Origin: an uncultured Prevotellaceae bacterium
Lineage (GTDB): Bacteria; Bacteroidota; Bacteroidia; Bacteroidales; Muribaculaceae
DNA: 34,263 nucleotides
Direction: 5' to 3'
Assembly (NCBI GenBank): GCA_947165675.1
Contig: CAMVBJ010000031.1
Location: 1 to 34,263 of the forward strand
Under the pieces are notes generated by a model. It was not told the origin of the DNA. It did no database searches and saw nothing but the letters and a program-made list of their open reading frames with translations. The translations under genes and the position numbers were made by a program. This document shows, piece after piece, positions 25,796-33,961 of this stretch. The stretch's first letter is position 1. Each line of letters opens with the position of its first letter.

Positions 25796-27574
25796 ATGAA
25801 ATCGAGACTTCCCTTATTTACCTTATTAATAATAACACTCTCCATCGCCCTGACTTGCTGCAACAGTGGCACCGATACCGCCACCATGACCACGCTCGCC
25901 GACATCGACTCGCTGCTGACCACGGCACGGCAGTATGAATTGGCGCAGCACCGCCTGGATTCCCTCCGCCCTGACGGCTTCAACGAGGCCGAGCGCGCCT
26001 ATTACAACTTGTTGCTCACCCAATCCCACTACAAGAACTACATCGACGACACCACCGATGCCGCCATCAACGAGGCGGTGAACTACTATAAGCATCACGG
26101 CGACCGCGAGAAATATACTCGATCCCTACTCTATCAAGGCTGCGTCTATGAGGTCATGGGCGATGCCGAGAAAGCGATAGCGTCCTATAAAAACATCGAG
26201 GAAGTCGCTAATAATAATGATCTGGAAAACAAGGCCTATGCCAAGCTGCGGCTGGCAACCCTCTATGCCGACAACTCCAACTATGCCAACTTGAAGATCA
26301 GGAAATACAAGGAGGCACTCGACCTGTACAACCAGTTGGGCGACAAGCATTACCAGATTGTGTGTCTGACCGACATCGGCGGCTTTTACCGCGACAAAAG
26401 TGTACGCCATGACAGTGCTCTCTATTATATCAATCAGGCGATTAAGCTCTCTGAGGCTGAACACGAGAACTGGTTCCTGTTCCAGAATCTCTATCATCGT
26501 GCCGAAAACTACTGCCTGATAAAAAAAGAGTATGATAAGGCTAAAGTTGATATTCTGAAAGCCATAGAGGCCGGCAAGGACGAGATTGACCATCCGCGTG
26601 CACACTATATCGCAGCCGAGGTTTACTTGAATCTGGGAAACCGCGACTCGGCCATGTACTATCTTAATCATGCACCAGCAGCTAATCATATCACCAGAAC
26701 CGTTACTGACACGGTGATGTACTACCGCATCCTCACCGAGATAGCAAGACGTGACAAGAACTGGGACCAATACACGACATATTTTGAGAAAGCCAACAGC
26801 ATCTCGGACTCGGTATTGATAGCCAACGTCAACAAGAATTACCTGGCCATTGAAAAGAAATATGACATCCAACTGGAGGAACTCAAGAAGGTGAAGAGTG
26901 AGTCCCGCATGAGGGGTTCCATTATGCTGGCAAGCCTGTTGGCATTGCTGGCGACGGTGCTCACATTTCTCGCGTGGCGCTACCGCAGCCGCTTGAAGCA
27001 GAAGGAGACCGAGTTCGAGCTGCAGAAGATGGAACTCGACGCCTCGCTATCGAGCCTGGTGCAGATGCGCGCGACTATCGATGGCTATGAGAAGGACCTG
27101 AAGACCGCGCGTGAGCAAATGCAAATCAGTGACAAGCAACTGGCAATCCTCGAAGCACGGCAGCAGGACAACATCGAGATGCGCGCCATCGTCGATAACC
27201 AGATACAGGTGATCAGGCAACTGCTGGAGCTGTCCTACCGCCACGGTGCGACGGCCTTTGCCCGCAAGTTCAACGAATTGATGACCATCCCCGACGAGGG
27301 GACTATCCCCACCGACACCTACTGGAGCAACCTGCACAGCCTGACCAACGACCTGTACCGGGGCGTGCTCGACGAGGCACAACGCATCAGCGGCGACACG
27401 CTCAGCGAGAACGAGATGAACTTCCTGGCACTGTACTGCTACGGCTTCTCAAGGACGGTGATCATGATCTGCATGAAGTACACCAGCCTGGGCACCGTTT
27501 CCAATAAGAAAATACAGATTGCCAAGAAACTGGGCGTGACCAACCTCGACGACTTTGTCAACAATTACCGTTGA
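25796..27574 (+). CDS. TPR-transmembrane-HTH regulator (lipoprotein-like N terminus)
   Basis: A 592-residue protein of a Bacteroidota regulator type: hydrophobic N terminus with a possible lipobox (SIALTCCNSG), TPR-like repeats in about 60-310, a membrane helix near 375-394 (MLASLLALLATVLTFLAW), a coiled coil (about 398-470) and a C-terminal LuxR-like helix-turn-helix (ENEMNFLALYCYGFSRTVI, then SNKKIQIAKKLG). The layout suggests a sensor of an envelope signal that controls transcription from the membrane. It is divergent from the dockerin-BspA gene and shares its 307-bp control region, so it may regulate that gene and itself. GC content is high (40 of 60 in 26941-27000). Confidence 0.82.
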   Translation: MKSRLPLFTLLIITLSIALTCCNSGTDTATMTTLADIDSLLTTARQYELAQHRLDSLRPDGFNEAERAYYNLLLTQSHYKNYIDDTTDAAINEAVNYYKHHGDREKYTRSLLYQGCVYEVMGDAEKAIASYKNIEEVANNNDLENKAYAKLRLATLYADNSNYANLKIRKYKEALDLYNQLGDKHYQIVCLTDIGGFYRDKSVRHDSALYYINQAIKLSEAEHENWFLFQNLYHRAENYCLIKKEYDKAKVDILKAIEAGKDEIDHPRAHYIAAEVYLNLGNRDSAMYYLNHAPAANHITRTVTDTVMYYRILTEIARRDKNWDQYTTYFEKANSISDSVLIANVNKNYLAIEKKYDIQLEELKKVKSESRMRGSIMLASLLALLATVLTFLAWRYRSRLKQKETEFELQKMELDASLSSLVQMRATIDGYEKDLKTAREQMQISDKQLAILEARQQDNIEMRAIVDNQIQVIRQLLELSYRHGATAFARKFNELMTIPDEGTIPTDTYWSNLHSLTNDLYRGVLDEAQRISGDTLSENEMNFLALYCYGFSRTVIMICMKYTSLGTVSNKKIQIAKKLGVTNLDDFVNNYR

Positions 27575-27586
27575 TTACGCATGTTT

Positions 27587-27663
27587 AGGCGATAGGCGAT
27601 AGGCAATAGGCTGTAGGCAATAGGCTGTAGGCGATACTGAAAACTGAAAACTGAAAACTAAAG
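27587..27663. repeat. Heptamer repeat tract after the TPR regulator
   Basis: Seven units of AGGCGAT, AGGCAAT or AGGCTGT in exact 7-nt register, then ACTGAAA three times and ACTAAAG. It lies 13 bp after the stop codon of the regulator. Confidence 0.8.
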
Positions 27664-27699
27664 GCAATGATATAGATGTTGGCCCATTGGTGGTATTAA

Positions 27700-27888
27700 C
27701 CGCCCTGTCGGGCGGGAAATTAAGCAAATTAATTTTAAAATTTAATTTTCTTTTAATTTCCCGAAACTTGGCTGCACCTCAGCCATATAAGTAAACTTAA
27801 TGGCGTTCGATTTGCACAAGTTTTCCCGTGCGTTAGCACGGTTTGATGCAGAGACGTTTCAGCGCAGGGTCAACTGCTATATCATTGC
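27700..27888. repeat. Structured intergenic element, copy A
   Basis: Parts in order: hairpin CCGCCC-TGTC-GGGCGG (27700-27715); a 49-nt AT-rich palindrome with arms GGGAAATTAA (27714-27723) and TTAATTTCCC (27753-27762); hairpin CCGTGC-GTTA-GCACGG (27826-27841); and a closing box CAGGGTCAACTG followed by TATATCATTGC (ending 27888). Copy B at 33378-33578 has the same order. It lies between convergent transcripts, so it may also act as a two-way terminator. No reading frame is seen in 27575-27953. Confidence 0.6.
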
Positions 27889-27953
27889 CTTAATTTAACA
27901 TGAATTCAAGCGGGGTGAGGCATTGATTACTGCCATCAACGCTCCTTAAGAAA

Positions 27954-28457
27954 TCAGAAGCGGTAACCCACACCGATGCAGAAGAGAACCCAATCGGCAT
28001 TCTTGAGGTACTCATACTTGATCTCGCCGTTGAGCATCAGGTGGTCACCGATGAGGTAGTCGATACCGCCACCCACGTTGAAACCAAACTTCATTTCGCT
28101 GTCACCATTCACCTTGATGTGAACGTCTCCCACATTGGCATTGATGTCATCGACTTTCCAGAAGGCGGCACGGATGCCGGCAAGTGGATAGAGGCGTATC
28201 TTGTCGCCCACCTCAAACAGGTAGTGCTGCTCGACGTTGAGGTCAAAGCAGGACACGCCATTCTTCTTAAAGTAGTAGTTGCCCGAAAGGGCCGAACGCC
28301 ACGCGTGGGAATAGTTGCTCTGCAGTTTCAGACCCACGCCAGGCATACTGCCTTCGGTGCCAAACACAAATTGTCCGCCCAGGGACCATTCGCCCACGTC
28401 GGCGCTCGCCATCATCGAGGTGATGGCCATCAGCATAATTAATAAAACCTTCTTCAT
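27954..28457 (-). CDS. Small outer-membrane beta-barrel protein (paralogue 2)
   Basis: A 167-residue protein with a signal peptide (MKKVLLIMLMAITSMMASA) and alternating beta strands ending in the aromatic terminus GVGYRF, typical of 8-strand outer-membrane barrels recognised by the Bam complex. It shares with its neighbour the pattern ADVGEWSLGGQFVFGT, FKKNGV, LYPLAGI, VGGGIDYLIGDH and KYEYLKNAD. It is the last gene of the minus-strand operon. Function is unknown; it is possibly a porin-like or structural barrel. Confidence 0.85.
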   Translation of the reverse strand: MKKVLLIMLMAITSMMASADVGEWSLGGQFVFGTEGSMPGVGLKLQSNYSHAWRSALSGNYYFKKNGVSCFDLNVEQHYLFEVGDKIRLYPLAGIRAAFWKVDDINANVGDVHIKVNGDSEMKFGFNVGGGIDYLIGDHLMLNGEIKYEYLKNADWVLFCIGVGYRF

Positions 28458-28513
28458 AATAAATAATGAATTAATTAATTGAAAATAAATAAAATTTAGC
28501 GTTACTCTTCACC

Positions 28514-29011
28514 TTAAAAGACGTATGAGACACCGATGCTGCAATGCACCTGGTCGGCATCCTTGAGGTACTGATACTTCGCCTCGGCATTGACAATGAA
28601 GTGATCGTTGATGACGTAGTCAATCCCGCCTCCACCGTTGACGCCAAAGCGCCCGTCCGAATCACTATCGGCATACTCCTCGGTCCCGATGGTGTACCGG
28701 TCTTTCCAGAACCAGACGCGCGCCATCAAGCCTGCAAGAGGGTAAACCCTAACTTTCTCCCCGATATAGAAGAGGTAATTGAAGTCGAAATTACTGTCAA
28801 CACTCTGGACACCGTGTCTCTTGAAATTGTAGTTAGTGGACCAGTTGGTACGCAAGTGATACCTGAAGTTGTACTTCAGGTGAAGGCCGATGCCTGGCGC
28901 CTTGCTATCAGTGCCATATACGGTCTGTACTCCCAGGGCAAACTCACCGACGTCGGCTCTTGCTGACACAGCAGTGATTGCCAATAGTAATGCGAATAAT
29001 AACTTTCTCAT
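28514..29011 (-). CDS. Small outer-membrane beta-barrel protein (paralogue 1)
   Basis: A 165-residue tandem paralogue of the next gene, with signal peptide MRKLLFALLLAITAVSARA and the terminal strand CSIGVSYVF. Shared features are DVGEFALGVQTVYGT, FKRHGV, VYPLAGL, GGGIDYVINDH and AKYQYLKDAD. It starts 24 bp after the stop of the 725-residue DUF3857 protein, so it is in the same operon. The duplication is old, with many substitutions. Function is unknown. Confidence 0.85.
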   Translation of the reverse strand: MRKLLFALLLAITAVSARADVGEFALGVQTVYGTDSKAPGIGLHLKYNFRYHLRTNWSTNYNFKRHGVQSVDSNFDFNYLFYIGEKVRVYPLAGLMARVWFWKDRYTIGTEEYADSDSDGRFGVNGGGGIDYVINDHFIVNAEAKYQYLKDADQVHCSIGVSYVF

Positions 29012-29035
29012 ATCTCTATATAATTATTGTATCGG

Positions 29036-31213
29036 TTACTTCTTGAAAACGACTTGACGGGTAGTAAACTCATCGGCGGCATCTATCACCTGCAACAACT
29101 CTTGCCACTGCGAGGCGGGATAATCACCGTGATTGTAACGCTTGGTCACCACGAGGTGGAGCTGTCCATCTTGGACGGTCGCCGTCGATGTGAACTCACC
29201 AGCGCTGTTCGCCACATGCTGTTGCAATTTTTCAAGGCTCTCGCCAGTCACTTCACATCCGCTCGGAATTGTCACGTTGATGTCCCATGTGAGCACGCCG
29301 GGGCTGCGTCGGTCCACGTCTGCCGTGCGGTTACGGTTCAGCCCCTCGACCTTGGCCTGGGAACCGATGAGCTTGCCGACGCTCACAATCCAGTTGTTAC
29401 CCGCTTTCTTTACCCATCCGTCCATTGTGTAGCTGGTGCGGTAAGCAAAAGCTGGATTCTGCGGATCAATGCCTGTTGAGAGTATTTCGGCCGAGAGGAC
29501 TTGCTCGGCGGATTGATCATGGTACAGCTCTACCTCGGTCTTGAAGTTGTCTCGCTGTTCATCGCTCTCCTTGGCAAACTGTTGCTTGGTACCTTCGCGC
29601 AGTCGCTTGGAGACTTTCTCCATATATTCTTTTTTGCGGCCCAAGTACTTATCGTAGGCTTCAAATTCCTGTTCGTCGGTCATCAACATGGCGGTTGTCT
29701 CCTTCATCGTGCCCGTGCGGGACTCGGTGCGGTCGATGGTCAAGGTCATATCGTCGATGCTGGCGGTGAGTGTCACCTGATCCACATTGTCGGCAGCCAC
29801 CGATTGGGGTAGCGTGACAATGTCATACTTGGAATTGTTGCCACTCAATTTGCTAATCACAGCGGCAGTCCGCCCCTGGAATCGCGACGGCAGCTGGCCC
29901 GCTGTCATCCCTTGATAGGTGGGTGGGGCAAAGTAAGTCGCGCCCACACGGATGAGCCAAGCATCATTTCCGATATAAATCAGTTGGTCCAAGGGCTCAT
30001 TCTCATCGTCGGTGGAGATGACATACTGGTAAGGTACCTTGCAGAGCTTCAACATCTCTCCCATCATACCCATGAAGTGACCAGGACTGTAGGCATTATA
30101 GTCATCATGCGCCCGGTAGGAGTAGAGCAGACCTGTGTAGATGAGTCGCGCGGCTTCCTCCTTATCGGTCAGCTTCTTGGCTCGCGCAATCTCGTCTTTC
30201 ATCAATTTCTTGTTCAAGGGCCAGTCATAGTATTCTTTGACGTCTTTCTGGTGACCGGAGATATAGGCGATGTCGTCGATCAGAATGGTGTTGAAGTCGG
30301 GATTGGCTTGCACGTCACGATTCTTGATACTCTTCATTCTCTTGTTTGACACGCTCTTGTCGAACACATAGAGCAGCGTCATGGGGGTCTGTTCGATGGG
30401 GTTGTACCACAAGGTGGGCTCGGTGCGTTCCACGTTTTGAACCTGGACATCCAGCACGGTGTTGCCATCGTCATCGGTAGTGACGGTAAAATCGGGAGCG
30501 CCATTGAGGGTGCGATACTGAACCGTAAATTTCTTGTCGAGTGTGCAATGAACCTTGTAGTTCAAGAGCGGATATTCTTGCATAAACCAGAAGGTGAAGT
30601 GAGGCACATTGCGGTCTTGAACCATCAGTTCCTCGTAGGTGAAGATATCCATCACATCACCCACTTCCAGACTGGGCACCGCCAGCTTGTGGCTCACGTC
30701 CTTGTCCTTCTTGCCCTCACGGGTGGTCATGAAGTCATCGGTGTTGACTTCCACGATCTGCCCAGTCGGCTTGATGACACGCACGCCCAGCACCTGCTGC
30801 TCTTTTTCCTCCATGCCCTTGTAGTTGCGACTGTTCTTGAAGGTCGTGAAATCAAACTCCGAGAATTTCTTCAGTGAGGCGGCATCATTGATCTTGATGA
30901 GCATGCGGTTGAGTTCATGACGCTTGATCATCTTGGCACTGCCTATCGAGAACAGGCTTGACATTCTCAGGTAGGACTTGCGTGTGATTTCAACGTCAGT
31001 TCGTGCAGCCAGGATAACCGCTGAATAGCATTTACTGTCGTTGTAGCGCTCGGGGCACTGATAGTTCTTGAACAACACATCATCGTCACTCCATACACTT
31101 TGTCGCAGTTCGGCGGCAAACTTGAGGTAATCTTTCTCGTCATCGGCGCTTGCTATCAGGGTAGTGAGGCCCAACAGCAACAGCGCGACCATCTTAATGG
31201 ATAAGTGTTTCAT
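29036..31213 (-). CDS. DUF3857 / transglutaminase-like protein, catalytic Cys missing
   Basis: A 725-residue secreted protein: signal peptide (MKHLSIKMVALLLLGLTTLI), a DUF3857 domain (about 130-310), then a transglutaminase-like region (about 330-440) and a C-terminal beta domain (DUF2569/3858-like, about 600-725). In place of the usual GDCKG motif it reads YSPGHFMGMMGEML, so the nucleophile Cys is absent and the enzyme fold is probably inactive. It lies between an active-looking relative (52 bp upstream) and two beta-barrel genes. It may act as a binding or assembly partner. Confidence 0.78.
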   Translation of the reverse strand: MKHLSIKMVALLLLGLTTLIASADDEKDYLKFAAELRQSVWSDDDVLFKNYQCPERYNDSKCYSAVILAARTDVEITRKSYLRMSSLFSIGSAKMIKRHELNRMLIKINDAASLKKFSEFDFTTFKNSRNYKGMEEKEQQVLGVRVIKPTGQIVEVNTDDFMTTREGKKDKDVSHKLAVPSLEVGDVMDIFTYEELMVQDRNVPHFTFWFMQEYPLLNYKVHCTLDKKFTVQYRTLNGAPDFTVTTDDDGNTVLDVQVQNVERTEPTLWYNPIEQTPMTLLYVFDKSVSNKRMKSIKNRDVQANPDFNTILIDDIAYISGHQKDVKEYYDWPLNKKLMKDEIARAKKLTDKEEAARLIYTGLLYSYRAHDDYNAYSPGHFMGMMGEMLKLCKVPYQYVISTDDENEPLDQLIYIGNDAWLIRVGATYFAPPTYQGMTAGQLPSRFQGRTAAVISKLSGNNSKYDIVTLPQSVAADNVDQVTLTASIDDMTLTIDRTESRTGTMKETTAMLMTDEQEFEAYDKYLGRKKEYMEKVSKRLREGTKQQFAKESDEQRDNFKTEVELYHDQSAEQVLSAEILSTGIDPQNPAFAYRTSYTMDGWVKKAGNNWIVSVGKLIGSQAKVEGLNRNRTADVDRRSPGVLTWDINVTIPSGCEVTGESLEKLQQHVANSAGEFTSTATVQDGQLHLVVTKRYNHGDYPASQWQELLQVIDAADEFTTRQVVFKK

Positions 31214-31226
31214 ATATGTATTTCTT

Positions 31227-31285
31227 GTTACTTGTTAGTATCGACCATTGACTATCGACTAATGACTATCGACTAATACCTATCG
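31227..31285. repeat. Heptamer repeat tract reaching into a gene end
   Basis: Units TTGACTA, TCGACTA and ATGACTA repeat with 7-nt period, followed by a CCTATCG unit. The tract includes the last codons (GISR) and the TAG stop of the 611-residue gene. Confidence 0.7.
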
Positions 31286-33101
31286 CCTCATGGCTGCTGG
31301 CGTTCCATCGCTTGATGTCACGGTTCCACGCATCGATGTCCTGCCTCTTGATGCGAGGCTGGCGCAAGGTTATCACTTTGCGATAGACAATGGTATTATC
31401 GCCTGTCTTCCGATAGGTACATGACAGGTCGGCATAGGCATTGCTGATCTCGAAATCTCCAGGCAGGTTGTCACATTGGTAATCTTGAGGATAGGTAAAC
31501 TCCACTTCCCGCACTTGGCGGCAAGGCATGGGCAAGTCATAATCATTGACACGCTTAGCGGTGTCGATGGGAGTAGCAAACAGCATGTTATCAGGGTCAA
31601 GTTCGACATACAGCTCTCCATCTATCTTCTCGATGGAATGAGTATCCATGATTTTACCTGTCAGCACGGCCCATTCGCTACGACAGTCCTTGTCCAGCCA
31701 TGTTGCATCAGTGACCTGGTTGGCATGGTCATCATCGTTGAGAGCGTTGCGTTCAAAGGCCATTCGGTCTATCGCCTCCTTGCTATCGTAGGCGGTCATC
31801 AGGTATTCCTTCAGGTCACCACTCAACCAGCGACTGGCGCTTCCCTCAAGATGGTCTTGACTGTTAAGGGAAAAAGAGATGTGGATACTGTCGCAGTTGG
31901 CGCTGGCAGGAAGCGTGGGCACGGTGCGCAAGGTCGATGTTCCTCCTGGCTCCTCGACCATGGCTTCCATGCCCTGGACATGACTGGGGATGTAGCCCAG
32001 CGGGATGTGGTTGCAGGTGGCGTCCAGGTAATAGGTCTGACCCTGCCACTGCAGCACACAGATGGCATGGTTGATGGCAGCGAGTGTGGGAATCTCACTC
32101 ATGAAGCACGATGCTTCACGGGTGCCCACGTCGGCCAAGCGGGCGTCAAAACCTTGGGCTGTGAGCAGCGTTTTCAGCAACAACGCCATGCCCTTACAGT
32201 CGCCGTAACGCTTACGCACGACCTCGGCTGGTGTGTCGGGCTGATGTTTGCTCACTCCAGCTTCAAATGCAACATAGCGCACGTTTTCCTGCACCCAAGC
32301 CAACGTGTTGCGGATTCTGTCGAGTTCGCTCTGGCCTCTCTGATTAATCTGCCCGAGAATCTGGGGCAGATTGGGTATGGCGGTATCGACGTCCGACAAC
32401 TGTCGTCCCCAAGCAAACATGTCGGCGGCATCCGTGAATGCCCCTACAACAAACACCGTGGGATAAACACTTGCCACGTTGGGGGCACATTCTTCCTGTT
32501 TGATAGGTGCCATGCCGTTGATGGTATAGGTCACGACCTGGCTTCCACCTTTGCCTTTGCGCTCGATGGTAACTACTGGTGACATATTCCTATCAATTAA
32601 TCGGTAATGCTCAAATTCCTTCGGAAAGATGAATGTGACTGTCTTGTGCTGCACATAGTATGGTTCGCCCAGCACAATACGTGTGAAGTAATGCAAATCG
32701 GTAAACGTCCGCTCATAGGTCATCCTGCGTTTTCGACCCCATTTGCCCAGGGTCACATCAAAATAACACACACGGGAGTCGTCAAAGAACACGTTCTCAG
32801 GGGTTGCCGACCGGTAATTCGCACTGTAACCGTCACAACGTGCCTCATCCAGCTTGATATTGTCGCCATAGAAGACTGCCGGCTGGATTTTCACGTCATA
32901 CTGCCGCAAGGATTCATACTCAATCACAGTCTTGTTCTTGACAATGGGCTGACCTCCTTTCATCTTGAACTCATACACCTCACTACAGGTGCTCACCATC
33001 ACCTCGTCGTTGGGTGATTGAGCGGCAAGCGACATGGGTGATAAAACTATGGCACACATCAGTGACACCATGAGCTGGTGCTTGATCATTGCTTGTATCA
33101 T
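31266..33101 (-). CDS. DUF3857 / transglutaminase-domain protein
   Basis: A 611-residue secreted protein; the start at 33101 gives MIQAMIKHQLMVSLMCAIVL, and an ATG at 33089 is an equally possible start. The DUF3857 domain covers about 40-215 and the transglutaminase core about 265-375. The catalytic triad is visible: Cys302 in KRYGDCKGMALLLKTLL, His in AAINHAICVL and Asp in YYLDATCNHIPLGY. A beta-rich C-terminal domain follows. Such proteins are periplasmic or surface peptidase-like or crosslinking enzymes of unknown substrate, common in Bacteroidota. It heads an operon of four genes ending in two barrels. The promoter at 33158-33165 resembles that of the dockerin-BspA gene. Confidence 0.88.
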   Translation of the reverse strand: MIQAMIKHQLMVSLMCAIVLSPMSLAAQSPNDEVMVSTCSEVYEFKMKGGQPIVKNKTVIEYESLRQYDVKIQPAVFYGDNIKLDEARCDGYSANYRSATPENVFFDDSRVCYFDVTLGKWGRKRRMTYERTFTDLHYFTRIVLGEPYYVQHKTVTFIFPKEFEHYRLIDRNMSPVVTIERKGKGGSQVVTYTINGMAPIKQEECAPNVASVYPTVFVVGAFTDAADMFAWGRQLSDVDTAIPNLPQILGQINQRGQSELDRIRNTLAWVQENVRYVAFEAGVSKHQPDTPAEVVRKRYGDCKGMALLLKTLLTAQGFDARLADVGTREASCFMSEIPTLAAINHAICVLQWQGQTYYLDATCNHIPLGYIPSHVQGMEAMVEEPGGTSTLRTVPTLPASANCDSIHISFSLNSQDHLEGSASRWLSGDLKEYLMTAYDSKEAIDRMAFERNALNDDDHANQVTDATWLDKDCRSEWAVLTGKIMDTHSIEKIDGELYVELDPDNMLFATPIDTAKRVNDYDLPMPCRQVREVEFTYPQDYQCDNLPGDFEISNAYADLSCTYRKTGDNTIVYRKVITLRQPRIKRQDIDAWNRDIKRWNASSHEAIGISR

Positions 33102-33157
33102 TTTATATAATAGTATTGATAATGTATTCAGGAAGATCTGTCAAGAACTTGACATTG

Positions 33158-33165
33158 CAAAATTA
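33158..33165 (-). promoter_or_regulatory. Promoter -7 element for the DUF3857 operon
   Basis: TAATTTTG on the minus strand matches TAnnTTTG, 57 bp before the ATG at 33101. It is followed by CAATGTCAAG, like the dockerin-BspA promoter. Confidence 0.55.
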
Positions 33166-33195
33166 ATCAAAACCTATCATAACACACTAATTTTT

Positions 33196-33257
33196 GACTT
33201 CATTTGTGAAATCACAAATGGGTCATTATCAATGAATTAAAAAATAAAAAGTTCATT
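33196..33257 (-). promoter_or_regulatory. Conserved upstream element, copy 2, with operator-like palindrome
   Basis: This aligns without gaps to 25651-25712 and lies 30 bp upstream of the -7 element, as copy 1 does at 31 bp. It holds a perfect palindrome, ATTTGTGA-AA-TCACAAAT (33202-33219), a plausible operator for a dimeric regulator; copy 1 does not keep that palindrome. Confidence 0.5.
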
Positions 33258-33377
33258 CCCCTTTTTTGATACTTCATTTAGCTGATTTTTGATGGCTTTT
33301 CTGGTCCTTCATGGGCTCTCTCGATGGAGGGGGAGACGATAGTGGGCGTTGCAAAACTAAAACCACAAAAAAGAGGA

Positions 33378-33578
33378 TCGCGCTGCGCGCGAGAAATCTA
33401 AAAAACATAAATAAAATTATGATAAAAAATTAATTTGTTTGATTTTTATGCGATTTTTTTTGATTTCTCGGCCGTCAGGCCGATTCATTTAAAAAAGCAT
33501 TGAGTTTTGCAACAGCCTCCACAAGGCCGTTGGCCTTGTCTTAAAAAACTTTTTCAGGGTCAACTGTTATAGCATTGC
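33378..33578. repeat. Structured intergenic element, copy B
   Basis: Parts in order: hairpin TCGCGC-TGC-GCGCGA (33378-33392); AT-rich palindrome with arms GAGAAATC (33391-33398) and GATTTCTC (33462-33469); hairpin TCGGCC-GTCA-GGCCGA (33468-33483); hairpin ACAAGGCC-GTT-GGCCTTGT (33521-33539); and the closing box CAGGGTCAACTG then TATAGCATTGC (33555-33578), 22 of 24 identical to that of copy A. No reading frame of note lies in 33258-33836. Confidence 0.6.
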
Positions 33579-33844
33579 AAAAAAAAATCCCCGACTCGCG
33601 CCGCGGATCATTTTGAAAAAAATCTAATTAACCTCTAATACCATTAACATAAACCTTAAAACTAAATCTTAACCTTCATAACAATAACCTCATGCCTCAC
33701 GGCATCGATTTTCTTGTCTTGATGAAAAATCGATGCAAAAGTAATGCTTTTCATGTTATAAAACATAATTTTTGAACAAGAAAATACTTAGCATTAGCAT
33801 TTTTTAACATATTTGGGCTTTTTGTAACCTTCCTGCTCATCGAG

Positions 33845-33873
33845 TTTCACGCAAAGCCACAAAGATGCTAAGT
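33845..33873 (-). repeat. Inverted single copy of the tandem-array motif
   Basis: TTTCACGCAAAGCCACAAAG followed by ATGCTAAGT is a diverged reverse complement of the start of the 110-bp unit (ACTTAGCGCC then TTCGCGACTTTGCGTGA). It lies about 90 bp left of the array and in opposite orientation. Confidence 0.6.
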
Positions 33874-33884
33874 CGTTGATTTTT

Positions 33885-33950
33885 ATTGAGTTGCCAGTTT
33901 TTAGTTGTCAGAAAGCGGATGCCTCTGAAAACTGAAAACTCAACAATTAT
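33885..33950. repeat. Heptamer repeat tract near right end
   Basis: GTTGCCA, GTTTTTA and GTTGTCA units are followed, after a short spacer with GCGGATGCC, by two CTGAAAA/CTGAAAA units. This matches the families at 14763, 19661 and 27640 and could form a weak hairpin because the two halves are complementary. Confidence 0.55.
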
Positions 33951-33961
33951 CATGCTGAGTA

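Noticed and set aside
31476-32582. Plus-strand frame of 368 codons
   Set aside because: Antisense to the transglutaminase gene with its intact Cys-His-Asp motifs; codon pattern is that of a shadow frame.
33202-33219. CRP-binding site
   Set aside because: The TGTGA/TCACA halves are present but the spacer is 2 nt instead of the 6 nt of a CRP site, so it is described only as an operator-like palindrome.
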